A DNA stretch of 5,053 nt from positions 500 to 5,552 of the forward strand of contig JALXDB010000297.1 in NCBI GenBank assembly GCA_026990615.1, in the 5' to 3' direction. This document shows, one piece after another, positions 1 through 5,053 of the stretch. Position 1 is the stretch's first letter; each line of letters starts with the position of its first letter. This DNA is from Spirochaetota bacterium. GTDB lineage: Bacteria > Spirochaetota > B62-G9. The notes beneath the pieces are model-generated. The model was not told the origin of the DNA. It did no database searches and worked only from the letters and a program-made list of their open reading frames with translations. Made by a program: the position numbers and the translations under genes.

Positions 1-687
1 CAGGCAGCACTCGAGGCAAAAAAAATACTTAAAGAGGACACTGTGGTTCTTACACTACAGAACGGTCTTGGAAATGTTGATATACTGAAAAATGTTCTGG
101 GGAGTGACAGGGTAATTGCAGGAACTACTGCACAGGGGGCAACACTCGTTTCGCCGGGTGTGGTAAAACATACCGGACACGGTGATGTTTTTATTGGAGA
201 ACTTGATGGAAGCAGAACTGAAAGAGTGGATCAAATTATTTCAATTTTCAACAGGGCAAATATAAAGACCATGTTTACAGATAATGTAGAGGGGTTGATC
301 TGGACCAAATTGCTGGTGAATCTTGCAATAAATGCACCGGCAACAATTATAGGGGTTAAGAATGGGGAGCTGGTAAGGCATGAGCATTCTAAAAATCTTA
401 TGAAAATGATAGTAGATGAGGCATTGCAAATAGTAGAAAAAAAAGGAATAAGATTGATTTATAAGGATATACTTTCTGAGATTTTTAAGATAGCCGAAAA
501 AACATCCGAGAATATCAATTCGATGTTTCAGGATATTCTCAAAAAGAAAAAAACAGAGATTGATTTCTTAAATGGTGCTGTCGCTGAAGAGGGGAGAAAG
601 CTTGGAATAGATACTCCCGTTAACAGGGCTGTTACCTATATGATAAAAACAATAGAGGAGACGTCTGATTTATCTATCAGTAGATAA
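1..687 (+). CDS. panE: Ketopantoate reductase (2-dehydropantoate 2-reductase, PanE/ApbA family), 5'-truncated by window edge
   Basis: The enzyme performs NADPH-dependent reduction of ketopantoate to pantoate in cytosolic pantothenate/CoA synthesis. The reading frame is open from base 1, and 228 residues are visible before the TAA. The family is about 300 residues, so roughly 75-85 N-terminal residues, including the GxGxxG Rossmann motif, lie outside the window. The GTG at 43 is an internal valine, not a start. Visible landmarks (numbered from base 1) are the QNGLGN motif at 20-25, which matches the E. coli QNG segment; WTKLLVNLAIN at 101-111 with the catalytic lysine K103 and N107/N111 (E. 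coli K176, N180, N184); NGEL at 121-124; and SMFQDI...TEID with S174 and E186 (E. coli S244, E256). The spacing between these substrate-binding residues is exactly as in the E. coli enzyme. panB follows 227 bp downstream, which supports the role. Some ApbA-family paralogues act on other 2-oxoacids, so the exact substrate is inferred. Confidence 0.9.
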   Translation, partial: QAALEAKKILKEDTVVLTLQNGLGNVDILKNVLGSDRVIAGTTAQGATLVSPGVVKHTGHGDVFIGELDGSRTERVDQIISIFNRANIKTMFTDNVEGLIWTKLLVNLAINAPATIIGVKNGELVRHEHSKNLMKMIVDEALQIVEKKGIRLIYKDILSEIFKIAEKTSENINSMFQDILKKKKTEIDFLNGAVAEEGRKLGIDTPVNRAVTYMIKTIEETSDLSISR

Positions 688-755
688 ACAAGCTTGGTCT
701 CTGAAAGGCAACTCTATTTTTGGTTCTATAGAAACATTTGGTAATTATTGTATTG

Positions 756-784
756 TTTAAATTATTCTGTTCGAAGAATATATT
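756..784 (+). promoter_or_regulatory. Candidate sigma-70-type promoter for panB
   Basis: A -35-like TTTAAA (756-761, four of six consensus positions) is separated by exactly 17 bp from a -10-like TATATT (779-784, five of six). A dyad TATTCT-N6-AGAATA (763-780) fills the spacer and touches the -10. Transcription would start near 791 and leave a leader of about 120 nt before panB. AT-rich DNA throws up such matches by chance, so this is tentative. panB could also be transcribed from upstream of panE. Confidence 0.35.
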
Positions 785-869
785 TAATACACAATTTGAG
801 ATTTTATACATGGAGACTACCGCTTTTTGAGATTTCTGGCCGGTAAGGTTATTATTGCGGTGGAAATAA

Positions 870-905
870 ATGAAAATTACACGTTGTTTTTATATCAACC
901 AATAA
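870..905 (+). CDS. Possible 11-codon leader peptide ORF upstream of panB
   Basis: An ATG at 870 opens a short frame encoding MKITRCFYINQ and ending in TAA at 903-905. It is preceded by GGTGGA (859-864), a plausible ribosome binding site 5 nt from the ATG. Its stop codon runs directly into the AAGGAG of panB, which would favour translational coupling. There is no run of regulatory codons such as valine or leucine, so classical amino-acid attenuation is not indicated. The frame may well be chance. Confidence 0.15.
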   Translation: MKITRCFYINQ

Positions 906-909
906 GGAG
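904..909 (+). promoter_or_regulatory. Ribosome binding site of panB
   Basis: AAGGAG is a strong Shine-Dalgarno match ending 5 nt before the ATG at 915. It fixes the panB start. Confidence 0.85.
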
Positions 910-914
910 AAGGT

Positions 915-1766
915 ATGAAAAAGGTTACAATTCCTGCTTTAATTGAAAAAAAGAAGAAAGGAATCCCAATAACTTTTCTTACTGCGTATGATTACCCAAT
1001 GGCTTTGCTTGAAGAAAAGGCTGAAATTGATATTATTCTTGTAGGTGATTCTATAGGAATGACTGTATTCGGGTATGAAAATACGCTACCTGTTACGATG
1101 GACATTCTGATCGAACATACGAAGGCAGTAAGAAGGGGAGCTCCGAACTGTTTTCTGGTAGGTGATATGCCCTTTATGTCATATCAGGTGAGTATTGAAG
1201 AGGCAATAAGGAATGCCGGTAGATTCATGAAAGAGGCCGGATGTGATGCCATTAAACTTGAAGGTGGAATTGATGTAATAGACAGGGTTGAGGCCATCGT
1301 AAAAGCCGGTATACCTGTTATGGCCCATATAGGGTTAACTCCCCAGTCAGCCTCTTTACTTGGTGGTTTCAAAGCGCAGGGTAAAACGGCAGAAAGTGCC
1401 CTTAAAATAATTAAAGATGCTAAAGAGCTTGAAGAGGCCGGGGCCTTTGCTATTTTGCTCGAAGCAATCCCTCCCCAGGTGAGTAAAATTATTACAGAGA
1501 GAAGCAGTGTTCCAACTCTGGGAATAGGAGCAGGTCCTTACTGTGATGGACAGGTCCTTGTAGTTCATGATGTTCTGGGAATGTTTGATGCATTTGTACC
1601 AAAGTTTGTAAAGCAGTATGCGAATTTAAACAGGATTATTCTTGATGCCTTAAAAGAGTTTAAAAGAGATGTAGAGGAAAGAAAATTCCCGGAAGAGAAG
1701 CACAGCTACTCCTTACCTGAGGAAGAGTATAAGAAACTTTTGAATCTGTTGAAGGACTTACAGTAG
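915..1766 (+). CDS. panB: 3-methyl-2-oxobutanoate hydroxymethyltransferase (ketopantoate hydroxymethyltransferase)
   Basis: PanB transfers a hydroxymethyl group from 5,10-methylene-tetrahydrofolate to 2-oxoisovalerate, giving ketopantoate, the first committed step of pantothenate synthesis in the cytosol. At 283 residues it has nearly the family's usual length (about 260-285). The TIM-barrel landmarks are all present: FLTAYDYPMA at 21-30; VGDSIGMTVFG at 43-53 with metal ligand D45; LPVT at 58-61 followed by HTKAVRRGAPN at 68-78; GDMPFMSY at 83-90 with metal ligand D84; IKLEGG at 113-118 with K114 and E116; HIGLTPQS at 138-145; the catalytic glutamate E183 in LLEAIP; GIGAG at 203-207; DGQ...HD at 211-219; and a C-terminal FPEEKHSY at 258-265. 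No expected residue is missing. The ATG is fixed by the AAGGAG site. panE upstream supplies the next pathway step. No intrinsic terminator is visible behind the gene. Confidence 0.97.
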   Translation: MKKVTIPALIEKKKKGIPITFLTAYDYPMALLEEKAEIDIILVGDSIGMTVFGYENTLPVTMDILIEHTKAVRRGAPNCFLVGDMPFMSYQVSIEEAIRNAGRFMKEAGCDAIKLEGGIDVIDRVEAIVKAGIPVMAHIGLTPQSASLLGGFKAQGKTAESALKIIKDAKELEEAGAFAILLEAIPPQVSKIITERSSVPTLGIGAGPYCDGQVLVVHDVLGMFDAFVPKFVKQYANLNRIILDALKEFKRDVEERKFPEEKHSYSLPEEEYKKLLNLLKDLQ

Positions 1767-1792
1767 ATCAAAAATTTAAAATAAAAATATTA

Positions 1793-1821
1793 TTGACATG
1801 ATTACAGTTTTAATGTAATCT
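1793..1821 (+). promoter_or_regulatory. Promoter of the dctPQM operon
   Basis: A perfect -35 TTGACA (1793-1798) is followed after exactly 17 bp by TAATCT (1816-1821). This weaker -10 keeps the three most conserved positions (T1, A2, T6). Bases 1771-1792 immediately upstream are all A or T, which resembles an UP element. Predicted start is near 1828, giving a 5' leader of about 40 nt before dctP. The weak -10 and the overlapping dyad fit a regulated rather than constitutive promoter. Confidence 0.65.
1800..1820. promoter_or_regulatory. Palindromic operator candidate GATTACA-N7-TGTAATC
   Basis: Two perfect 7-bp inverted arms (1800-1806 and 1814-1820) with a 7-bp spacer lie between the -35 and -10 hexamers; the right arm covers five of the six -10 bases. 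The half-site centres are 14 bp apart, somewhat more than one helical turn. A dimeric protein bound here would be expected to block RNA polymerase, so a repressor is the simplest reading. The sequence does not match the CRP or FNR consensus as I know them. The regulator family is not identified. Confidence 0.5.
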
Positions 1822-1829
1822 CTTCATTC

Positions 1830-1844
1830 ATATTTTGAAAATAT
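1830..1844. repeat. AT-rich perfect dyad at the predicted dctP transcription start
   Basis: ATATTTT-G-AAAATAT is a perfect 15-bp odd palindrome centred on 1837, just downstream of the predicted +1. It could be a second operator. Its A/T-only arms make a chance origin quite possible, and the 1-nt centre makes it a poor RNA hairpin. Confidence 0.3.
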
Positions 1845-1855
1845 TTTATTAATTA

Positions 1856-1863
1856 AGGGGGAG
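1856..1863 (+). promoter_or_regulatory. Ribosome binding site of dctP
   Basis: AGGGGGAG ends 4 nt before the ATG at 1868. The purine-rich match is good, and the start is confirmed by the signal peptide that follows directly. Confidence 0.75.
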
Positions 1864-1867
1864 TTAA

Positions 1868-2842
1868 ATGAAGCGTTACATTTATTTTATCTTTGTTCTT
1901 GTTTTAGTTGTAGCACTGGCTTTTCCTGTTTTCGCAGCTAGAAAAATGATCATCGGGATTGTTACCATCCCCGGTTCTGCTCAGTATATCTGCGCTGAAA
2001 AGTTTAAAGAGCTTGTAGAAGAGAGATCCGGAGGCAGATACAAGTTTGAAATAAAGCACAGTGCATCTCTTGGAAGTGAGAGCAGTATTATTCAGCAGGT
2101 TCAGATGGGAACCGTAGATATTGCTATTATTACAACGGGACCTGTTGGTAATATTAGCAAGAAGGCAAATGCAATAGCGCTTCCATTTATTTTTAAAAGC
2201 AATGAAGAAGCCGACAGAATCCTGGACGGGCCTATCGGACAGGAGATTCTGGATTCCCTTGCCGCTGCCGGTATTAAAGGACTTGCCTTCAGTGAGAATG
2301 GGTTCAGAAACCTTACAAATAATGTCAGGCCCGTTCATACAGTGGATGATGTTAAGGGGCTTAAAATTAGAACGATGGAAGCCCCCATGCATGTTAAACT
2401 CTGGAGACTTCTTGGTGCCAATCCAACACCCATGCCCTGGCCTATCTATACCGAGCTTCAACAGGGTACAATTGATGGGCAGGAAAACCCTCTGTGGGTA
2501 ATTGATAAATACAAGCTCTATGAAGTTCAGAAGTATATGACAATGACAAGGCATGTTTACTCTTCACATGTAGATATGATGAATCTAAGAAAGTTTAAGA
2601 AACTCAGCAAGGCAGACCAGGAGTTGTTTATAAAAAGCATGCACGACGCTGCGGTTTATCAGAGAAAGGTTAACAGGGACAACAATGCAAAATATATGGC
2701 GAACATTAAAGCGCATGGTATGATTGTTGATGAACATCCGGACATCCAGAGTTTCAGGAATAAGGTTACTCCGATTTACGAAGATGCAAAGAGAACGATC
2801 GGCAGAGATTTTGTTGAGAGACTGTTAAGAGCGGTAAGATGA
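1868..2842 (+). CDS. dctP: TRAP transporter periplasmic solute-binding protein, DctP family
   Basis: This is the extracytoplasmic receptor that captures the solute and delivers it to the DctQM membrane complex. It has 324 residues, typical for the family. A Sec signal peptide is evident: KR at 2-3, a hydrophobic core at about 4-20 and a VFA|A cleavage site after residue 23. There is no lipobox cysteine, so the mature protein is expected to be soluble in the periplasm. Family landmarks are ASLGSESSIIQQVQMGTVDIAI at 66-87; LPFIF at 105-109; GFRNLTN at 145-151; DVKGLKIRTM at 161-170; and DGQENP at 203-208. R168 corresponds to SiaP R147, the conserved arginine that binds the ligand carboxylate, while R147 and N207 correspond to SiaP R127 and N187. 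The ligand is therefore probably a carboxylate, but its identity cannot be read from sequence. The PMPWPIYTELQ segment looks one residue shorter than the common PMPWPEVYTALQ-type loop. Confidence 0.95.
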   Translation: MKRYIYFIFVLVLVVALAFPVFAARKMIIGIVTIPGSAQYICAEKFKELVEERSGGRYKFEIKHSASLGSESSIIQQVQMGTVDIAIITTGPVGNISKKANAIALPFIFKSNEEADRILDGPIGQEILDSLAAAGIKGLAFSENGFRNLTNNVRPVHTVDDVKGLKIRTMEAPMHVKLWRLLGANPTPMPWPIYTELQQGTIDGQENPLWVIDKYKLYEVQKYMTMTRHVYSSHVDMMNLRKFKKLSKADQELFIKSMHDAAVYQRKVNRDNNAKYMANIKAHGMIVDEHPDIQSFRNKVTPIYEDAKRTIGRDFVERLLRAVR

Positions 2843-2875
2843 AAAGTAATGTGAAAATAATCTATTGATTAAAAT

Positions 2876-2908
2876 GGGGCCACATTCAACATCACTGTAT
2901 GTGGTCCC
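2876..2908 (+). terminator. Hairpin with T run between dctP and dctQ (intercistronic attenuator candidate)
   Basis: GGGGCCACAT (2876-2885) pairs with ATGTGGTCCC (2899-2908), giving ten pairs with one G-U and a 13-nt loop. T5 follows at 2912-2916, three bases past the stem. This resembles an intrinsic terminator, although the offset T run is not ideal. In this position it would be expected to end part of the transcripts or protect the 3' end of dctP mRNA, giving more binding protein than membrane subunits. Confidence 0.6.
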
Positions 2909-2924
2909 GGATTTTTATTCCGGG
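2906..2924 (+). other. Alternative hairpin at the dctQ translation start
   Basis: CCCGGA (2906-2911) pairs with TCCGGG (2919-2924) around the loop TTTTTAT. Its 5' arm reuses 2906-2908, the last three bases of the larger hairpin, and its loop contains that hairpin's T run. The two structures therefore compete at the base of the larger stem. Its 3' arm occupies the region where a dctQ ribosome binding site would lie. Confidence 0.45.
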
Positions 2925-2933
2925 TTCTGACCA

Positions 2934-3434
2934 ATGAAAGCTTTTATTCATTTTGTTCAAAGATTAAGTGATATTTTAAACAGAATAGCAGAGTATCTTC
3001 TTATTGTACTTGTTGGTACTATTTCAATCCTCATATTTGTTCAGGTTGTTTTCAGATACGTGTTTAACCATTCTATATACTGGTCAGAAGAGGTGGGACG
3101 CTACCTTTTAATATGGATAACCTTTGTAGGAGCATCGGTTGGTTTTAAGAGAAAAGCTCATGTAGGTATTGATTTTTTATACGAAAGAGCGAGGGGTGCC
3201 ATCAAAGATTATTTGAATATTATTATTGAGATATTCATTCTATTACTTTCAGCCGTTATGTTGATTTATGGGATTAAGCTATCTATTTTTGTAAGATTTC
3301 AGTTGTCCCCAGCTCTGTTTTTACCTATGAGTTTGCCCTATTCTTCCATAGCCTTTGGAGGTTTTCTTATACTGAGTCATTCAACCAATTTTTTAATCAA
3401 TGATATCTATAAAATCAGGATTATGGAAAAATGA
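2934..3434 (+). CDS. dctQ: TRAP transporter small membrane subunit, DctQ family
   Basis: This is the small integral membrane subunit that pairs with DctM in the cytoplasmic membrane. It has 166 residues with four predicted membrane segments at about 20-42, 55-71, 91-115 and 129-155, the usual DctQ plan. Recognisable family features are FRYVFNHSIYWSEEVGRYLLIW at 40-61 in broken form, with W50, E52-E53 and R56, then FVGASVGFKRKAHVGID at 64-80 with H76. An in-frame TGA at 2928-2930 rules out any farther upstream start, so ATG 2934 is the best choice. No good Shine-Dalgarno precedes it; only CCGGGT at 2920-2925 is near, and part of that lies in a hairpin. The gene overlaps dctM by 4 nt (ATGA). 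Confidence 0.93.
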   Translation: MKAFIHFVQRLSDILNRIAEYLLIVLVGTISILIFVQVVFRYVFNHSIYWSEEVGRYLLIWITFVGASVGFKRKAHVGIDFLYERARGAIKDYLNIIIEIFILLLSAVMLIYGIKLSIFVRFQLSPALFLPMSLPYSSIAFGGFLILSHSTNFLINDIYKIRIMEK

Positions 3435-4705
3435 CAACTGTATTGCTGGTAGCACTCATAGTTTTATTTTTGATTAATGTACCTTTATCGGTTGCCATTG
3501 CGGGTTCGTCTATAATTGCCTTTATTGTATCCGGGAATTTCCCCCTGCTGATGGTTACACAGAGGATGGTGAATGCAGTTGATTCTTTTCCACTTATGGC
3601 GGTTCCCCTTTTTATGCTGGCAGGAGCTTTGATGGATGTTGGTGGGCTTTCAAAAAGAATAGTTGATTTTGCCGATTCTCTTGTTGGTTGGCTGCCCGGT
3701 GGACTTGCAGCTGTGGCTATCGTGGCGAGTATGTTTTTTGCAGGAATCTCGGGATCGGCAGCAGCAGATACTGCAGCTGTTGGAGGATTGTTGATACCGT
3801 CAATGATATCAAAAGGTTATAAAAATGATTTCTCCGCTGCAGTACAGGCATCCGGCGGATCGATAGGTGTAATAATACCGCCAAGCATTCCAATGATTAT
3901 TTATGGCTTTATCACTGGAACGTCTATATCAAAACTGTTTGCCGGGGGGATAATACCCGGTATTCTAATGGGTTTGTCTCTGATTCTTGTAGCAGTTATC
4001 ATTTCTAAAAAGTACGGGTATGGCAGCAATGTAAAATTCAATCTAAAAAATGTATTTATTACCTTTAAAAGGGCTGCATGGGCGCTGGGTGCACCTATTA
4101 TAATTCTTGGAGGCATATTAGGGGGTATTTTTACTGCAACAGAGGCTGCTGCAATTGCTGTTATATATGGTTTTATTGTGGGAAAGTTTATCTATAAAGA
4201 GTTAACATTTAAAAGAATTCCAAAAATCCTGCTGGATTCTTCAGTGCTTGCCTCCGTTATTCTCTTTATAATTTCAACGGCGTCTATCTTCGGCTGGATT
4301 TTAACAATGCAGAATATACCCCAGATTGTTGGACAGCATCTAATTTCTCTCACCAATAACAGAATTGTTCTGATTCTACTGATAAACCTGATGCTTTTAA
4401 TTGCCGGTACATTTATGGAAACAACTGTTTCTTTGATACTTCTTGTTCCGATTATTATACCCATGCTACCTCAAATAGGGATTGATCCAATACATATGGG
4501 GGTTATTGTTGTGGTTAATCTTGCTATTGGCATGCTAACCCCACCTCTTGGTATATGTTTGATAGTATCTTCGGGGATATCAAGAAATAGTATTTCGCAG
4601 GTCAGCAGGGCAATACTCCCATTTTTAGCAATTACTATTGTCGATCTGTTGATTATTTCATTCTGGCCGCCCGTTACGATGTATCTGCCCGGGTTGTTAA
4701 AATAG
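3431..4705 (+). CDS. dctM: TRAP transporter large membrane subunit, DctM family
   Basis: This is the large transmembrane subunit that forms the ion-coupled translocation path. It has 424 residues, typical for the family, and is very hydrophobic with about 11-12 membrane segments spread over residues 3-34, 53-73, 90-126, 137-192, 221-251, 271-291, 310-346, 356-382 and 395-412, including re-entrant hairpin regions. Motifs seen include MAVPLFMLAGALMD at 56-69; FAGISGSAAADTAAVGG at 103-119; QASGGSIGVIIPPSIPMIIYG at 139-159 (in two parts, QASGG and IPPSIP); FTATEAAAIAV at 234-244; and NLAIGMLTPPLG at 363-374. The start overlaps the dctQ stop as ATGA, with AGGA at 3417-3420 about 10 nt upstream, so translation is probably coupled. 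No frameshift or missing segment is visible. The substrate is set mainly by DctP and remains unknown. Confidence 0.96.
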   Translation: MTTVLLVALIVLFLINVPLSVAIAGSSIIAFIVSGNFPLLMVTQRMVNAVDSFPLMAVPLFMLAGALMDVGGLSKRIVDFADSLVGWLPGGLAAVAIVASMFFAGISGSAAADTAAVGGLLIPSMISKGYKNDFSAAVQASGGSIGVIIPPSIPMIIYGFITGTSISKLFAGGIIPGILMGLSLILVAVIISKKYGYGSNVKFNLKNVFITFKRAAWALGAPIIILGGILGGIFTATEAAAIAVIYGFIVGKFIYKELTFKRIPKILLDSSVLASVILFIISTASIFGWILTMQNIPQIVGQHLISLTNNRIVLILLINLMLLIAGTFMETTVSLILLVPIIIPMLPQIGIDPIHMGVIVVVNLAIGMLTPPLGICLIVSSGISRNSISQVSRAILPFLAITIVDLLIISFWPPVTMYLPGLLK

Positions 4706-4932
4706 TTGCTAAAATAATTGTTGTGACCAATGTAAAGTTTTCAATTGTAATTCAAAAAACCAATAGTGTTATGTTCTCAATACAATAAAAAACGGCTTGT
4801 AATTTATTACTCGGTACTTATAAAAACAAATTTCACTCAGTTAAAATATATGAATTGTCCGGGTAAAGAGGATTAAAGGATTAAAAGAATCATTATATTG
4901 CCGTAAAATTTAATTAAATAGTTTAAAAAGAT

Positions 4933-4960
4933 TTGTATTTGAATTTTTATTGTATTTGAA
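4933..4960 (+). repeat. 11-bp perfect direct repeat TTGTATTTGAA, 17-bp period
   Basis: Identical copies occupy 4933-4943 and 4950-4960, separated by 6 bp. A looser third copy, CTGTATTTTGAG, occurs at 4996-5007. The second copy overlaps the -35 of the candidate promoter that follows. This is the arrangement expected for tandem regulator binding sites, though no regulator is identified. Confidence 0.5.
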
Positions 4961-4985
4961 GTTCCAGGAAATTTTTATTTATAAT
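4956..4985 (+). promoter_or_regulatory. Candidate promoter for a gene beyond the right edge
   Basis: TTGAAG (4956-4961, four of six -35 positions) is followed after 18 bp by a perfect TATAAT (4980-4985). Transcription would start near 4992 and run rightward for at least 60 nt before any gene. The downstream gene is outside the window, so its identity and direction are unknown. Confidence 0.4.
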
Positions 4986-5053
4986 GCTTTGACATCTGTA
5001 TTTTGAGTTTGCTGGAAAACCAGTGTTTTTAGAAAGAGTGTAGTTATTAGAAC

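Larger units (their letters stand above)
688..914. other. Intergenic region between panE and panB
   Basis: This 227-bp AT-rich gap holds no convincing gene. It contains the candidate panB promoter and dyad (756-784), a perfect 10-bp palindrome TTCTATAGAA at 724-733 shortly after panE, and a possible 11-codon leader ORF near panB. I looked for a GC-rich hairpin followed by a T run behind panE and found none. I also looked for TPP-type riboswitch consensus elements and did not recognise any. Confidence 0.6.
4706..5053. other. AT-rich gene-free region downstream of dctM
   Basis: No reading frame here has length, start site and composition suggesting a gene. I see no convincing intrinsic terminator directly behind dctM. 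The stretch holds an 8-bp tandem repeat (AGGATTAA at 4869-4876 and 4877-4884), a 12-bp palindrome ATTTAATTAAAT at 4908-4919, GTAAT-TT-ATTAC at 4799-4810, a longer direct repeat at 4933-4960 and a candidate promoter at 4956-4985. A small CTGG-AAAA-CCAG hairpin with a T run lies at 5012-5030. In such AT-rich DNA the shorter repeats may be chance. Confidence 0.6.

Noticed and set aside
43..687. A complete short reductase gene starting with GTG at 43
   Set aside because: The frame is open back to base 1 with family-like sequence (QAALEAKKILKEDTV), the N-terminal NADPH-binding half is missing, and the GTG has no ribosome binding site. It is an internal valine of a truncated gene.
819..861. Long-range ACCGC/GCGGT pairing upstream of panB, considered as a riboswitch stem
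   Set aside because: It has only five pairs closing a loop of over 30 nt, and no riboswitch class consensus that I could recognise. Chance is likely.
2202..2501. 99-codon plus-strand frame inside dctP
   Set aside because: It is an out-of-frame shadow of conserved dctP sequence with no ribosome binding site or recognisable protein features.
1904..2554. 216-codon minus-strand reading frame opposite dctP
   Set aside because: It lies wholly inside a clearly coding dctP, shows no recognisable domain, has no plausible start site, and its composition looks like reverse-complement noise.
3901..4464. Two minus-strand reading frames (3901-4116 and 4192-4464) within dctM
   Set aside because: Both are antisense to conserved transmembrane segments; their isoleucine-rich content follows from the opposite strand's hydrophobic codons.
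4735..4765. GTTTT...AAAAC pairing after dctM, considered as its terminator
   Set aside because: The stem is A/T-rich and interrupted with no G/C core, so it is unlikely to act as an intrinsic terminator.
4989..4994. Perfect TTGACA considered as a -35 element
   Set aside because: No acceptable -10 occurs 16-18 bp downstream (the bases there are GCTGGA, CTGGAA and similar).
5011..5030. Small hairpin CTGG-AAAA-CCAG followed by a T run, considered as a terminator
   Set aside because: There are only four Watson-Crick pairs plus two G-U pairs, and it lies downstream of a candidate promoter rather than behind a gene. It is too weak to call.
1..5053. Search for CRISPR arrays, tRNA or rRNA genes, insertion sequences and att sites
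   Set aside because: No regularly spaced repeats, tRNA-like cloverleaf segments, transposase-like proteins or terminal inverted repeats were seen. The gene content looks like ordinary chromosome.

Overview
The window is AT-rich bacterial DNA with ordinary housekeeping and transport gene content. All genes are on the + strand. The solute-binding protein has a cleavable Sec signal peptide with no lipobox, so it should be free in a periplasm, which points to a diderm (Gram-negative) bacterium. Low G+C and a three-gene TRAP transporter would fit several anaerobic or marine lineages (for example Desulfobacterota, Deferribacterota or Spirochaetota). The sequence alone does not settle the taxon.

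Layout: (1) 1-687 is the 3' part of a ketopantoate reductase gene (panE/apbA family), cut off by the window edge. (2) 688-914 is a 227-bp gap with a candidate promoter, a dyad and a possible 11-codon leader ORF. (3) 915-1766 is a complete panB (ketopantoate hydroxymethyltransferase). (4) 1767-1867 is a 101-bp promoter region with a near-consensus sigma-70-type promoter. A perfect GATTACA-N7-TGTAATC dyad lies between its -35 and -10. (5) 1868-2842 dctP, 2934-3434 dctQ and 3431-4705 dctM encode a complete three-component TRAP transporter. dctP and dctQ are separated by 91 bp holding two mutually exclusive hairpins. dctQ and dctM overlap by 4 nt. (6) 4706-5053 is an AT-rich gene-free stretch. Near its right end is a candidate promoter for a gene beyond the window, preceded by an 11-bp direct repeat with a 17-bp period.

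Working together: PanB makes ketopantoate from 2-oxoisovalerate and methylene-tetrahydrofolate, and PanE reduces it to pantoate, the acid half of pantothenate (CoA precursor). No panC or panD is visible. The TRAP system imports an unidentified, probably carboxylated, solute using an ion gradient. It has its own promoter, so a link with pantoate synthesis is possible but not shown. I see no undescribed system here. The best leads are regulatory: the dctP promoter operator and the competing hairpins between dctP and dctQ.
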